Below, piece after piece: positions 5,637 through 12,371 of a DNA stretch of 12,371 bases. Below the pieces are notes generated by a model that was given only the letters and a program-made list of their open reading frames with translations, was not told where the DNA came from and did no database searches. The stretch comes from Gammaproteobacteria bacterium (GTDB taxonomy: Bacteria > Pseudomonadota > Gammaproteobacteria > Eutrophobiales > Eutrophobiaceae). The stretch spans positions 1 through 12,371 of the forward strand of contig JACVQI010000081.1 of NCBI GenBank assembly GCA_015661095.1, in the 5' to 3' direction. Every line of letters begins with the position of its first letter. The stretch's first letter is position 1. Position numbers and translations under genes: made by a program.

Positions 5637-6005
5637 ATGTCATTCCAGAAGATCTTCCGCGCTTTAATCCTGTTCATCGCGCTGCCCCTCAGCGCCCATG
5701 CCGCCGATATCACCGGTGCCTGGACTGCGAAATTTAATACCCAGATCGGGGAGCAAAGTTACACCTATGATTTCAAGGTTGAAGGCACGACGCTGACCGG
5801 CACGATTACGACACCCAACGGTGCAGCAACGCTTACGGACGGGAAAGTCGAAGGAACCACTGTCACCTTTACCGAAAACCTGAATTACCAGGGCCAGGCG
5901 TTGATCATCGGCTATAAAGGTGAGATCGTTTCCGATGATGAAATCAGTTTTACCCGCAACGTGGCGGGAACAGATGAGCCGTTAACTGCGAAGCGTTCAA
6001 AGTAA
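5637..6005 (+). CDS. Small secreted beta-rich protein of unknown function, 122 residues
   Basis: I do not recognise a named family. The N-terminus MSFQKIFRALILFIALPLSA is a classic Sec signal peptide, with likely cleavage after AHA (about residue 22). The mature part, about 100 residues, begins ADITGAWTAKFNTQIGEQ and alternates short beta-like strands with Gly/Thr turns (for example KVEGTTLTGTITTPNG and KVEGTTVTFTENLNY). This gives two copies of a KVEGTTxT motif and suggests a small periplasmic beta-barrel or beta-sandwich. An in-frame ATG at 5592 would add 15 residues without signal character. The ATG at 5637 has AAGGAG (5625-5630) six bases upstream and is preferred. It stands alone between tRNA-Pro and a terminator. 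Confidence 0.85.
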   Translation: MSFQKIFRALILFIALPLSAHAADITGAWTAKFNTQIGEQSYTYDFKVEGTTLTGTITTPNGAATLTDGKVEGTTVTFTENLNYQGQALIIGYKGEIVSDDEISFTRNVAGTDEPLTAKRSK

Positions 6006-6026
6006 AGAATAATTTCTTGTGAAATT

Positions 6027-6054
6027 CAGACAGGATTAATTCTAATCCTGTCTG
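6027..6054. terminator. Bidirectional terminator between the secreted protein gene and cfa
   Basis: A perfect 12-bp stem CAGACAGGATTA/TAATCCTGTCTG encloses the loop ATTC between two convergent genes, 21 bp after one stop and a few bases after the other. T-rich stretches lie on the plus side (ATGTTTTAT) and weakly on the minus side. Its stem contains AATCCTGTC, also seen in the tRNA-Pro T arm and the repeat tails. Confidence 0.75.
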
Positions 6055-6059
6055 ATGTT

Positions 6060-7301
6060 TTATGCGGCGCGACGGTTGTTGCGGCGCCGGTCCTTCCCGA
6101 ATACTTCCGGCTCGATGGCGCTCATATAATCGCGCGTCAGTGGCACGGCATGGTGTTGCTTTGCCAGTTGAATCTGAAAAACGGCTGAACCTAAATAGCG
6201 AAAGGCAATTTCACTGCTCGCCAGATAATACTCCCACATCCGGCAGAAAGTTTCGTCGTATAATGCGGCCGCCTCGAGCCGATTGACCAGGAAACGCCGG
6301 CGCCAGTGGCGCAGGGTTTCGGCATAATGCAGCCTGAGGATCTCAATATCGGTGACCATGAATCCCGTCTGCTCGATGAACGGGAGGATCTCCGACAAGG
6401 CCGGAACATATCCACCCGGGAAGATATATTTACGGTACCAGGGATCGGTGACGCCAGGGCCCCGCATGCGGCCGATGGTATGCAGTAGAGCCACACCGTC
6501 ATCGCGCAACAATTTGTATAACTGCCTGAAGAAGTGTTTATAGTGACCGATGCCGACGTGTTCGAACATACCGATCGAGACTATGCGATCGAATTCGCCC
6601 GTTTGTTCGCGGTAGTCGCGCTGATGGATGCTGACGTTCCCGGTTAATCCCGAATTGCTTACCCGTTCCCTGGCGCTACGCAACTGTTCCCCGGACAACG
6701 TCAGCCCGGTCACGATGGCGCCAGACTCCCTGGCCAGATGGATGGCCAATCCGCCCCAACCGCAGCCGATATCAAGCACCTTTTGGCCCGGCGCCAGCAG
6801 CAGCTTGGCGGCGATGTGACGTTTTTTCTCCTCCTGTGCCTGCTCAAGGTCAGCGCCGGGGAAATTAAAATAGGCGCAGGAATATTGTTTGTCCCGATCC
6901 AGAAACAGATCATAGAGGTTTTCCGACAGGTCATAGTGCCGCGCGACATTGGCCCGTGACGACCGCAAGGAATTGTACTGCATAATACTGCGCGCATACC
7001 GGCTCAGGATATCGCTCACACCGTCCATGGCGATCTGCCCGGTATGCCGCATGTTCATGCCGATTAATTCCAGAAATCCGTACAGGTCGGTATCCTCGAT
7101 CGTTACCTGGCCGTGCATATAGGCCTCGCCCAGGGCCAGGCGCGGGTTGGTAAACAGGCGATGGTGCAGGCTACGATCATGCAACCGCAAAGTGGCATGG
7201 GGACCCTCGGTCCCCTGATAGAGGTGATGTTTTCCGTTGGCGTCGATCACGCGCAACGTACCCACCTTGATGAGGCGATTGAGCAAATGCGATAACAGCA
7301 C
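6060..7301 (-). CDS. cfa: Cyclopropane-fatty-acyl-phospholipid synthase
   Basis: This enzyme adds a methylene group from S-adenosylmethionine to unsaturated acyl chains of membrane phospholipids, usually on entry to stationary phase or under acid stress. It has 413 residues from the chosen start. The SAM-binding motif VLDIGCGWGGL is at about 175-185. Residues equivalent to the bicarbonate-binding set of E. coli Cfa are present: Cys in QYSCAYF (142), Glu in GMFEHVG (247), His in LLHTIG (274) and Tyr in LHYAETL (326). The N-terminal lipid-binding domain is complete. The longest frame begins with TTG at 7325, but the GTG at 7299-7301 has AGGAGA eight bases upstream and is preferred. It is a single gene, convergent with its neighbour. 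Confidence 0.93.
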   Translation of the reverse strand: MLLSHLLNRLIKVGTLRVIDANGKHHLYQGTEGPHATLRLHDRSLHHRLFTNPRLALGEAYMHGQVTIEDTDLYGFLELIGMNMRHTGQIAMDGVSDILSRYARSIMQYNSLRSSRANVARHYDLSENLYDLFLDRDKQYSCAYFNFPGADLEQAQEEKKRHIAAKLLLAPGQKVLDIGCGWGGLAIHLARESGAIVTGLTLSGEQLRSARERVSNSGLTGNVSIHQRDYREQTGEFDRIVSIGMFEHVGIGHYKHFFRQLYKLLRDDGVALLHTIGRMRGPGVTDPWYRKYIFPGGYVPALSEILPFIEQTGFMVTDIEILRLHYAETLRHWRRRFLVNRLEAAALYDETFCRMWEYYLASSEIAFRYLGSAVFQIQLAKQHHAVPLTRDYMSAIEPEVFGKDRRRNNRRAA

Positions 7302-7309
7302 CGCTTTAC

Positions 7310-7315
7310 TCTCCT
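7310..7315 (-). promoter_or_regulatory. Ribosome binding site deciding the cfa start
   Basis: AGGAGA on the minus strand lies eight bases before the GTG at 7299-7301. The alternative TTG at 7323-7325 lies upstream of this site and has no purine-rich motif of its own. Confidence 0.65.
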
Positions 7316-7416
7316 GGCACTGCAAATATTACTATTTGCTGGTCCGTTTTTTAGATTAAAAAATCGACTTACAGTTTAAATATATCACCAGGGTGTATAT
7401 ATAAACACTCTCCAGA

Positions 7417-7430
7417 TTGATCTAAGTCAT
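7417..7430. promoter_or_regulatory. Possible FNR/Anr/Dnr-type box
   Basis: TTGATCTAAGTCAT matches the FNR consensus TTGATNNNNATCAA at eight of ten defined positions, with a perfect left half-site. It lies 116 bp before the cfa start. No -10 sits at the ideal distance on either strand, so the target and even the reality of the site are uncertain. Confidence 0.3.
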
Positions 7431-7578
7431 TTTCGTTAAGATTCGATACATATGACCTGAAACAAGAATGGATGTTCATATTTACTTCGACAGATAAGAA
7501 AAACACCTCCACAGTCTGCATGGCAGATTGCGCTATAGGGTGAATTTTGAATCTTTTTTGAAAAGTAATCGCTGCTGC

Positions 7579-7800
7579 TCAGTTTCCGGCTCGTCTGCTA
7601 TTCATTTTATTGATGAGAAATATAATCAGGGATAACCCGGCCCCGGTGAGACCGATAGAGAATCCGATTTTAATCATTGCCTCTGTCATCGCCATGTCGA
7701 CAGCAGTTGAAAAGGCCCCGAGTCCGGCCAGGACACAGATAATGCAGCCTGCCGCAAAAATAGATATGGGTACTTCCAGTGGTAATTTGGTCATGGACAT
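7579..7800 (-). CDS. Small inner-membrane protein with two helices, 73 residues
   Basis: No family is recognised. Two hydrophobic segments, about residues 10-32 and 43-64, are joined by a short acidic loop (TAVDMAMTEAMIKIG). A basic C-terminus (NKMNSRRAGN) suggests both ends are cytoplasmic. The ATG at 7798-7800 has GAGGAG (7808-7813) seven bases upstream, a strong site that supports a real gene despite its size. It is unlinked to an operon: its downstream neighbour cfa is 278 bp away, and the gene upstream is divergent. Confidence 0.7.
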   Translation of the reverse strand: MSMTKLPLEVPISIFAAGCIICVLAGLGAFSTAVDMAMTEAMIKIGFSIGLTGAGLSLIIFLINKMNSRRAGN

Positions 7801-8168
7801 AACAAATCTCCTCGTAATGACCTGTTATTATCCAGCAGCGCAATTCCAGTGCCAGATTGCCTGGATTGGTAATTATATAAATATATCAATAAATACAATT
7901 AGTTAATAACACTAACAACCTCGTATGCAGAATCTTGTCAGTGCCGGACACGATAATTGTGTCGTCTAAAGATGACATCTGCTTTCACGATTAAACCTTT
8001 AAGATGTGGCAAAATTTTTACTCGGCACAGTCATTAACGAACGCCGCTAAGGCTGGAATCGGGGCCGGTATCTCAGCCCATCTGAACCTCTGGAAAAATT
8101 TCAAATAGGGGGATGACGGGTTAAGATACCAGCCTGACATTTTATTCACAATTAATCCCGGGGACATC
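7801..8168. other. Divergent intergenic region between the small membrane protein and the peptide transporter
   Basis: There is no gene here. On the minus side is a very AT-rich tract with TATAAT (7872-7877) and TTGTAT (7893-7898), only 15 bp apart, a possible promoter for the small membrane protein. A small inverted repeat GACAC-gataatt-GTGTC lies at 7947-7963. Promoter elements for the transporter on the plus strand are not obvious; CTGACA near 8133-8138 lacks a good partner. Confidence 0.4.
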
Positions 8169-9659
8169 ATGACAACCAGTGTAACTTCCGAACGCACGCA
8201 TCCGCGTGGCCTGTCTACCCTGTTCTTCACCGAAATGTGGGAACGGTTCAGCTACTACGGCATGCGTGCCCTGCTGGTGTTTATGATCGCCGCCACCGCT
8301 GATGGTGGTCTGGGCTTCGACGATGCCACGGCCACGGCGATCTATGGCATTTATACGGCCGCCGTGTTTGTCGCCCCCCTGCCCGGCGGCTGGATGGCGG
8401 ACCGCCTGCTGGGCGCGCAGCGCGCGGTCTGGTACGGCGGCATTATAATCATGCTGGGCCATTTCACGCTTGCCATCCCGGCCACCTCCACCTTTTATCT
8501 AGGCCTGGTTTTCGTGATCCTCGGCACCGGCTTGTTAAAACCGAATATCAGCGCGATCGTCGGTGAACTGTACCAGGATAACAGCCACAGACGGGATGCC
8601 GGCTATACCATCTTTTATATGGGCATCAACCTGGGCGCCATGGTTGGACCGCTGATTTGCAGCACCCTGGGCGAAAGCGCACGGTTCGGCTGGCACTATG
8701 GCTTTGCCGCGGCCGGTGTCGGCATGCTGTTCGGATTGATCCAGTACCGGCTGACCCGGCATCATCTGGGTAACGCCGGTTTATTGCCCGATCATCTGCG
8801 TGCCGACGGTACACATAAATCTCCCCCCAGTCACGGCTGGCTGAAGGTCGGGATCGGTGTTGCCCTGACCGCCCTGCTCACCCTGCTGGGCATTACCGGC
8901 GCCTGGACCTTCAATGCCGTGGAACTGGCCCACTGGACGACGCTCACGATCGCCCTCATGGCCATCCTCTATTTCGCCTACGTCTTTATATTCGGTCAAC
9001 TTAACGCAACGGAGCGTAAGTGCGTCAGCGTCATCGTCGTGCTGGTATTCGCCGAAGTGATATTCTGGTCAGGGTTCGAACAAGCCGGTTCTTCCCTGAA
9101 CCTGTTCGCCGAACGCTATACGGATCGGCTGTTTCTGGGTGTTGAGATCCCAACGGGCTGGTTTCAAAGCCTGAACCCCCTGATGATACTGATCCTCGCC
9201 CCCTTCTTCGCGGCCCTGTGGATCAACCTCGGCAAACGTAACCTCGATCCGTCGACGCCGGCCAAGTTCGCGTTCGGACTGATCCAGATGGGGCTCGGTT
9301 TTCTATTCATGTACGGTGCTTCCCGATTCGTGATCAATGGCGAAACCGTCCTGCCGACCTGGCTGTTCTTTACCTATCTGGTCCACACCACCGGGGAACT
9401 CTGCCTCAGCCCCGTAGGCCTGAGTGCTGTCAGCAAACTTTCGCCGAAACGTTTCGTCAGCCAGATGATGGGGATCTGGTTTCTCGGCAGCGCCCTCGGC
9501 AATATTCTGGCCGGGCTACTGGCCGGACGCTTCAATCCGGAATCCCTGAATGACATGCCGGGCTTGTATCTGCAAATCATCGCCATTGGCGTCGGTACGG
9601 GCGTATTACTGTTATTATTATCAAAACCGATAAAAAAATTCACTGGCAATACCCACTAA
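8169..9659 (+). CDS. Proton-coupled di/tripeptide transporter, POT/PTR2 family
   Basis: This inner-membrane symporter imports di- and tripeptides with protons. It has 496 residues and around 12-14 hydrophobic helices. The ExxERFxYY proton-coupling motif is present as EMWERFSYY (residues 22-30). Other hallmarks are GGWMADR (73-79), GLLKPNIS (121-128), FYMGINLGA (149-157), the helix-7 FEQAGSSLNLF with Glu304, and the helix-10 ELCLSPVGLS with Glu410. All are present and the protein is full length. It is close to bacterial DtpA-like proteins, but I do not assign an individual symbol. The ATG follows a weak GGGGA. The peptidase gene starts 31 bp after its stop on the same strand, so the two are probably co-transcribed. 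Confidence 0.95.
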   Translation: MTTSVTSERTHPRGLSTLFFTEMWERFSYYGMRALLVFMIAATADGGLGFDDATATAIYGIYTAAVFVAPLPGGWMADRLLGAQRAVWYGGIIIMLGHFTLAIPATSTFYLGLVFVILGTGLLKPNISAIVGELYQDNSHRRDAGYTIFYMGINLGAMVGPLICSTLGESARFGWHYGFAAAGVGMLFGLIQYRLTRHHLGNAGLLPDHLRADGTHKSPPSHGWLKVGIGVALTALLTLLGITGAWTFNAVELAHWTTLTIALMAILYFAYVFIFGQLNATERKCVSVIVVLVFAEVIFWSGFEQAGSSLNLFAERYTDRLFLGVEIPTGWFQSLNPLMILILAPFFAALWINLGKRNLDPSTPAKFAFGLIQMGLGFLFMYGASRFVINGETVLPTWLFFTYLVHTTGELCLSPVGLSAVSKLSPKRFVSQMMGIWFLGSALGNILAGLLAGRFNPESLNDMPGLYLQIIAIGVGTGVLLLLLSKPIKKFTGNTH

Positions 9660-9690
9660 TCGGTTGCTATTAAATCCATGGAGTAACTAA

Positions 9691-11607
9691 ATGAAAATCA
9701 TCCAACCATCACTATCCTGCCTGATTGTTTTCTCGTTGACCCTGGCCGGTTGCGATACTGCTACGGACACTCCGGTCACCACTGAGTCTACGGCTACGGA
9801 AGTTCCCGCCACGCCAACGATGACCGCAGACGAGTTCGTGGCGGACGTCAATCGGCAACTGGATGAACTGAACAGGGAAGCGGCGGCAGCCCAATGGATC
9901 CGGGTCACCTACATAACCCCGGATACCGCCGTCATCGCAGCAAAATCCTCCGAACGCATGCTGGCTTTTCTGAGCGAGAAGGTCGAAATGGCCAAAGCCT
10001 ACGAGCAGGCGACTATGAGCGAGGATACGGCGCGCGCCATCAAGCTGTTGAAGCTGGGCACTTCCATGCCCGCGCCCAGGAACCCGGCCAAGCGTGCGGA
10101 ACTGGCCGAGATCGCCACTCGCATGGAAGGCCAGTACGGCGAAGGCAAATACTGCCCATCCGGCCCGGACAGTTGCAAGTCACTGACGGAACTGGAACAG
10201 ATCCTGGCCGATAAAAAACATGACTATGCGGCACAACTGGATGCCTGGACCGGGTGGCACACGATTTCGCCGAAAATGCGTAACGACTATACCCGCTTCG
10301 TCGAACTCACCAACGAAGGTGCACGGGAGCTGGGCTTCACGGATCTCGGTGAAATGTGGAAAGCCGGTTACGACATGACGCCGACGGAATTCGAGCAGGA
10401 AACGGAACGATTATGGGGCCAGGTAAAACCGCTCTACGATCAACTGCACTGTTATGTGCGGGACAAGCTGGCGGATCACTACGGTGAGGACAAGGTGTCG
10501 CGCACCGGTGCCATACCCGCGCACCTGCTGGGCAATATGTGGGCGCAACAATGGGGCGAGATCTACGACCTGGTCGAGCCTTATCCCGGTCTTGCCGATC
10601 TCAATCTGAATATCGAACTGGAAGCCCGGCAATCGGCTATTGCCAAAAAACTGGCCGATGCAGGCCGCGCGGATGCCGAGCTGGAGGCCACCAGACAAAG
10701 CGCCGTCGCCATCGTTGAAATGGCCGAGGATTTTTATACCTCCGTGGGCATGCCGCAGTTACCGGACAGTTTCTGGGAACGTTCCATGCTGATCAAACCG
10801 CGGGATCGGGAGGTGGTCTGTCACGCCAGTGCCTGGACCATGGACGGCAAGGATGACGTGCGCATCAAACAGTGCATCCTGCCCACCGGCGAGGAATTGT
10901 TCACAGTCTTTCATGAACTCGGTCACGTGTACTATGACTTGATGTACAAGGACCAGCCGATGCTATTTCAGGGGGCAGCCCATGACGGTTTTCACGAAGC
11001 CATCGGCGACACGGTGAATCTGTCGATGACTTCCGAATACCTGCATAAACTCGGGTTGATCAGTGCCGCATCCCGGACGGACGAAGCCATCATTAACGAA
11101 CAGATGAAACTGGCGCTTGATAAGATTGCGTTTCTGCCGTTCGGCAAGATGATCGACCAGTGGCGCTGGGCCGTGTTTGACGGCCGCATCAGCCAGCAGG
11201 ATTACAATAAGGGCTGGTGGGATCTGCGCACAAAGTACCAGGGCATAGTCTCGCCGGTAGCACGCACGGAAGCGGATTTCGATCCGGGCGCGAAATATCA
11301 TATTCCGGGCAACACACCTTATACACGCTATTTCCTGTCCTTCATCATGCAGTTCCAGTTTCACAAGGCTCTGTGCGAGGCGGCCGGGCATACCGGTCCG
11401 TTGTATCAGTGTTCCGTCTATGGCAATAAAGAGGCCGGTGAACGCTTCATGGCGATGCTGAAGCTTGGGGCGAGCCGCCCCTGGCAGGAAGCCCTGGAGC
11501 AATTGACCGGCACACGGCAAATGGACGCTGCCGCCATCATTGAATATTTCCAGCCACTGCTGGAATGGTTGCAGACCAATAACGCGAACCGGACCTGTGG
11601 CTGGTAA
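9691..11607 (+). CDS. M2-family dipeptidyl carboxypeptidase (ACE-like) lipoprotein
   Basis: This zinc metallopeptidase releases dipeptides from peptide C-termini. It has 638 residues. The N-terminus is a lipoprotein signal with lipobox LAGC (Cys21). Asp at +2 would, by the E. coli rule, keep it in the inner membrane facing the periplasm. The zinc motif is HELGH (408-412), with the third ligand Glu436 exactly 28 residues after the first His, as in human ACE. CHASAW (His378), the Lys535-Tyr-His537 pair and PYTRYF (Tyr544, Arg546, Tyr547) match the substrate- and chloride-binding residues of ACE. Cys377 and the Cys in IKQC match its disulphide. A GGAG six to seven bases before the ATG supports the start. 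It follows the peptide transporter by 31 bp. Confidence 0.95.
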   Translation: MKIIQPSLSCLIVFSLTLAGCDTATDTPVTTESTATEVPATPTMTADEFVADVNRQLDELNREAAAAQWIRVTYITPDTAVIAAKSSERMLAFLSEKVEMAKAYEQATMSEDTARAIKLLKLGTSMPAPRNPAKRAELAEIATRMEGQYGEGKYCPSGPDSCKSLTELEQILADKKHDYAAQLDAWTGWHTISPKMRNDYTRFVELTNEGARELGFTDLGEMWKAGYDMTPTEFEQETERLWGQVKPLYDQLHCYVRDKLADHYGEDKVSRTGAIPAHLLGNMWAQQWGEIYDLVEPYPGLADLNLNIELEARQSAIAKKLADAGRADAELEATRQSAVAIVEMAEDFYTSVGMPQLPDSFWERSMLIKPRDREVVCHASAWTMDGKDDVRIKQCILPTGEELFTVFHELGHVYYDLMYKDQPMLFQGAAHDGFHEAIGDTVNLSMTSEYLHKLGLISAASRTDEAIINEQMKLALDKIAFLPFGKMIDQWRWAVFDGRISQQDYNKGWWDLRTKYQGIVSPVARTEADFDPGAKYHIPGNTPYTRYFLSFIMQFQFHKALCEAAGHTGPLYQCSVYGNKEAGERFMAMLKLGASRPWQEALEQLTGTRQMDAAAIIEYFQPLLEWLQTNNANRTCGW

Positions 11608-11690
11608 TGCCTGTTAAACAGCAACGGCCAGGAGTGTAAATTGTCTGTTGTATTAAGTTGTATTGAGAGTCCGGGCATTCCGATGGCGAT

Positions 11691-12371
11691 ATGCGCAAAC
11701 CAACCCTGATATTCGCCATCCCTATGCTGGCCGTGGCGGTGAGCGTCATGTCGGATCCGGCCAGGGAAACAACCAGCCCCACCACGCTGCCCACGGCTGA
11801 ATTCCATTTCGCGCGCTTGATCTATCAAATGTCTCCTTATGGCCGGTGGTGGGGTGGATCGAGCTGGATGACCGATGCACCCGACGCCGAACATTTTTTC
11901 ATGCAGGGCATAGGCCGGCTGTCCCGCGTCGCCGGCGCCCCGGTCAATCGTGAAGACGGGGACGGTGGTCGCATCATTGACCTGCATGACGACTCAATCT
12001 TCGATTTTCCCTGGCTGTATGCCGTGGAAGTGGGCAGTTGGACGCTGGACGACGTCGAGGCCGCCAAACTGCGGGAATATCTGCTACGCGGCGGCTTTCT
12101 CATGGTCGATGATTTCCATGGTACCGCGGAATGGGTCAGGTTCGTGGAAACCCTGAAACAGGTCTTCCCGAACCGGCAGATCCTCGAGATCCCGGATCAG
12201 GATGAAGTGATGCACGTGCTCTATGATCTCGACCAGAAGATCCAGATCCCCGGGATCTACACTTATTTTCGCGGCCAGACCTGGGAGGAGGACGGCTATG
12301 TGCCGCACTGGCGCGGTATCTATGATGACGAAGGGAGGCTCATGGTGGTGATCAATTTCAACATGGATCTG
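11691..12371 (+). CDS. Exported DUF4159-type protein, N-terminal 227 residues (gene runs off the window)
   Basis: The protein begins with a probable signal peptide (MRKPTLIFAIPMLAVAVSVM). It then shows features of DUF4159 proteins: FHFARLIYQ (38-46), a GGSSWMTDAPDAE stretch (55-67), LRGGFLMVDDFHG (132-144) and a final VINFNMDL before the edge. The LRxGGFLxVDDF core resembles a class I glutamine-amidotransferase-like or ThuA-like fold, and biochemical function is not known to me. The ATG at 11691 is the first in frame but has no clear ribosome binding site, so the start is less certain. It follows the peptidase by 83 bp on the same strand and may be in its operon. Confidence 0.85.
   Translation, partial: MRKPTLIFAIPMLAVAVSVMSDPARETTSPTTLPTAEFHFARLIYQMSPYGRWWGGSSWMTDAPDAEHFFMQGIGRLSRVAGAPVNREDGDGGRIIDLHDDSIFDFPWLYAVEVGSWTLDDVEAAKLREYLLRGGFLMVDDFHGTAEWVRFVETLKQVFPNRQILEIPDQDEVMHVLYDLDQKIQIPGIYTYFRGQTWEEDGYVPHWRGIYDDEGRLMVVINFNMDL

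Larger units (their letters stand above)
7302..7578. other. AT-rich intergenic region upstream of cfa
   Basis: There is no credible gene here. It must hold the cfa promoter; TATATT on the minus strand near 7379-7384 could be a -10 element, but no good -35 pairs with it. A short hairpin TCTGC-atg-GCAGA lies near 7514-7526. A possible FNR-type box is listed separately. Confidence 0.4.

Noticed and set aside
10963..11520. Minus-strand 185-codon frame inside the peptidase gene
   Set aside because: The plus strand encodes conserved ACE catalytic residues throughout this interval, and the antisense frame has no recognisable features.
11654..11708. Short plus-strand frame starting TTG after an AGGAG, upstream of the DUF4159-type gene
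   Set aside because: It is only about 20 codons, has an unusual start, overlaps the next gene and has no attenuator-like structure after it, so a leader peptide cannot be supported.

Overview
The window reads as a chromosomal segment of a moderately GC-rich gammaproteobacterium; genus cannot be fixed from sequence alone. The main evidence is the rplU-rpmA-obgE cluster transcribed leftward, divergent from ispB, an arrangement known from many Gammaproteobacteria. An all-trans polyprenyl synthase of the IspB type, a cyclopropane fatty acid synthase and a POT peptide transporter fit the same group.

Region 1 (1-2611) is housekeeping. It holds the 5' part of obgE (minus), rpmA and rplU (minus), then ispB (plus). 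The rpmA-obgE gap carries an intrinsic terminator and a 14-bp tandem repeat family arranged as a 32-bp inverted repeat. One arm of that repeat sits directly in the obgE leader, where no Shine-Dalgarno is visible.

Region 2 (2612-5520) is accessory in character. A 706-residue multi-spanning membrane protein of unrecognised function lies between ispB and a duplicated tRNA-Pro locus. Two copies of a unit about 240 bp long lie 350 bp apart. Each unit is a cluster of small hairpins followed by a promoter and tRNA-Pro(CGG). The first tRNA copy is broken in its T arm; the second is intact. Between them lies a third, inverted hairpin element bounded by a 27-bp inverted repeat. The hairpins of the two direct copies covary and alternate GGA-containing loops with GNA-type loops. 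One hairpin matches the CsrA SELEX consensus exactly. This is the most unusual structure in the window.

Region 3 (5521-8168) holds a small secreted protein, a bidirectional terminator, cfa (minus), and a small two-helix membrane protein (minus). Intergenic stretches here contain a possible FNR/Anr-type box.

Region 4 (8169-12371) contains a proton-coupled di/tripeptide transporter followed after 31 bp by an M2-family (ACE-like) dipeptidyl carboxypeptidase lipoprotein. The two probably form an operon in which the periplasmic enzyme releases dipeptides and the transporter imports them. The window ends inside a DUF4159-type exported protein gene on the same strand.
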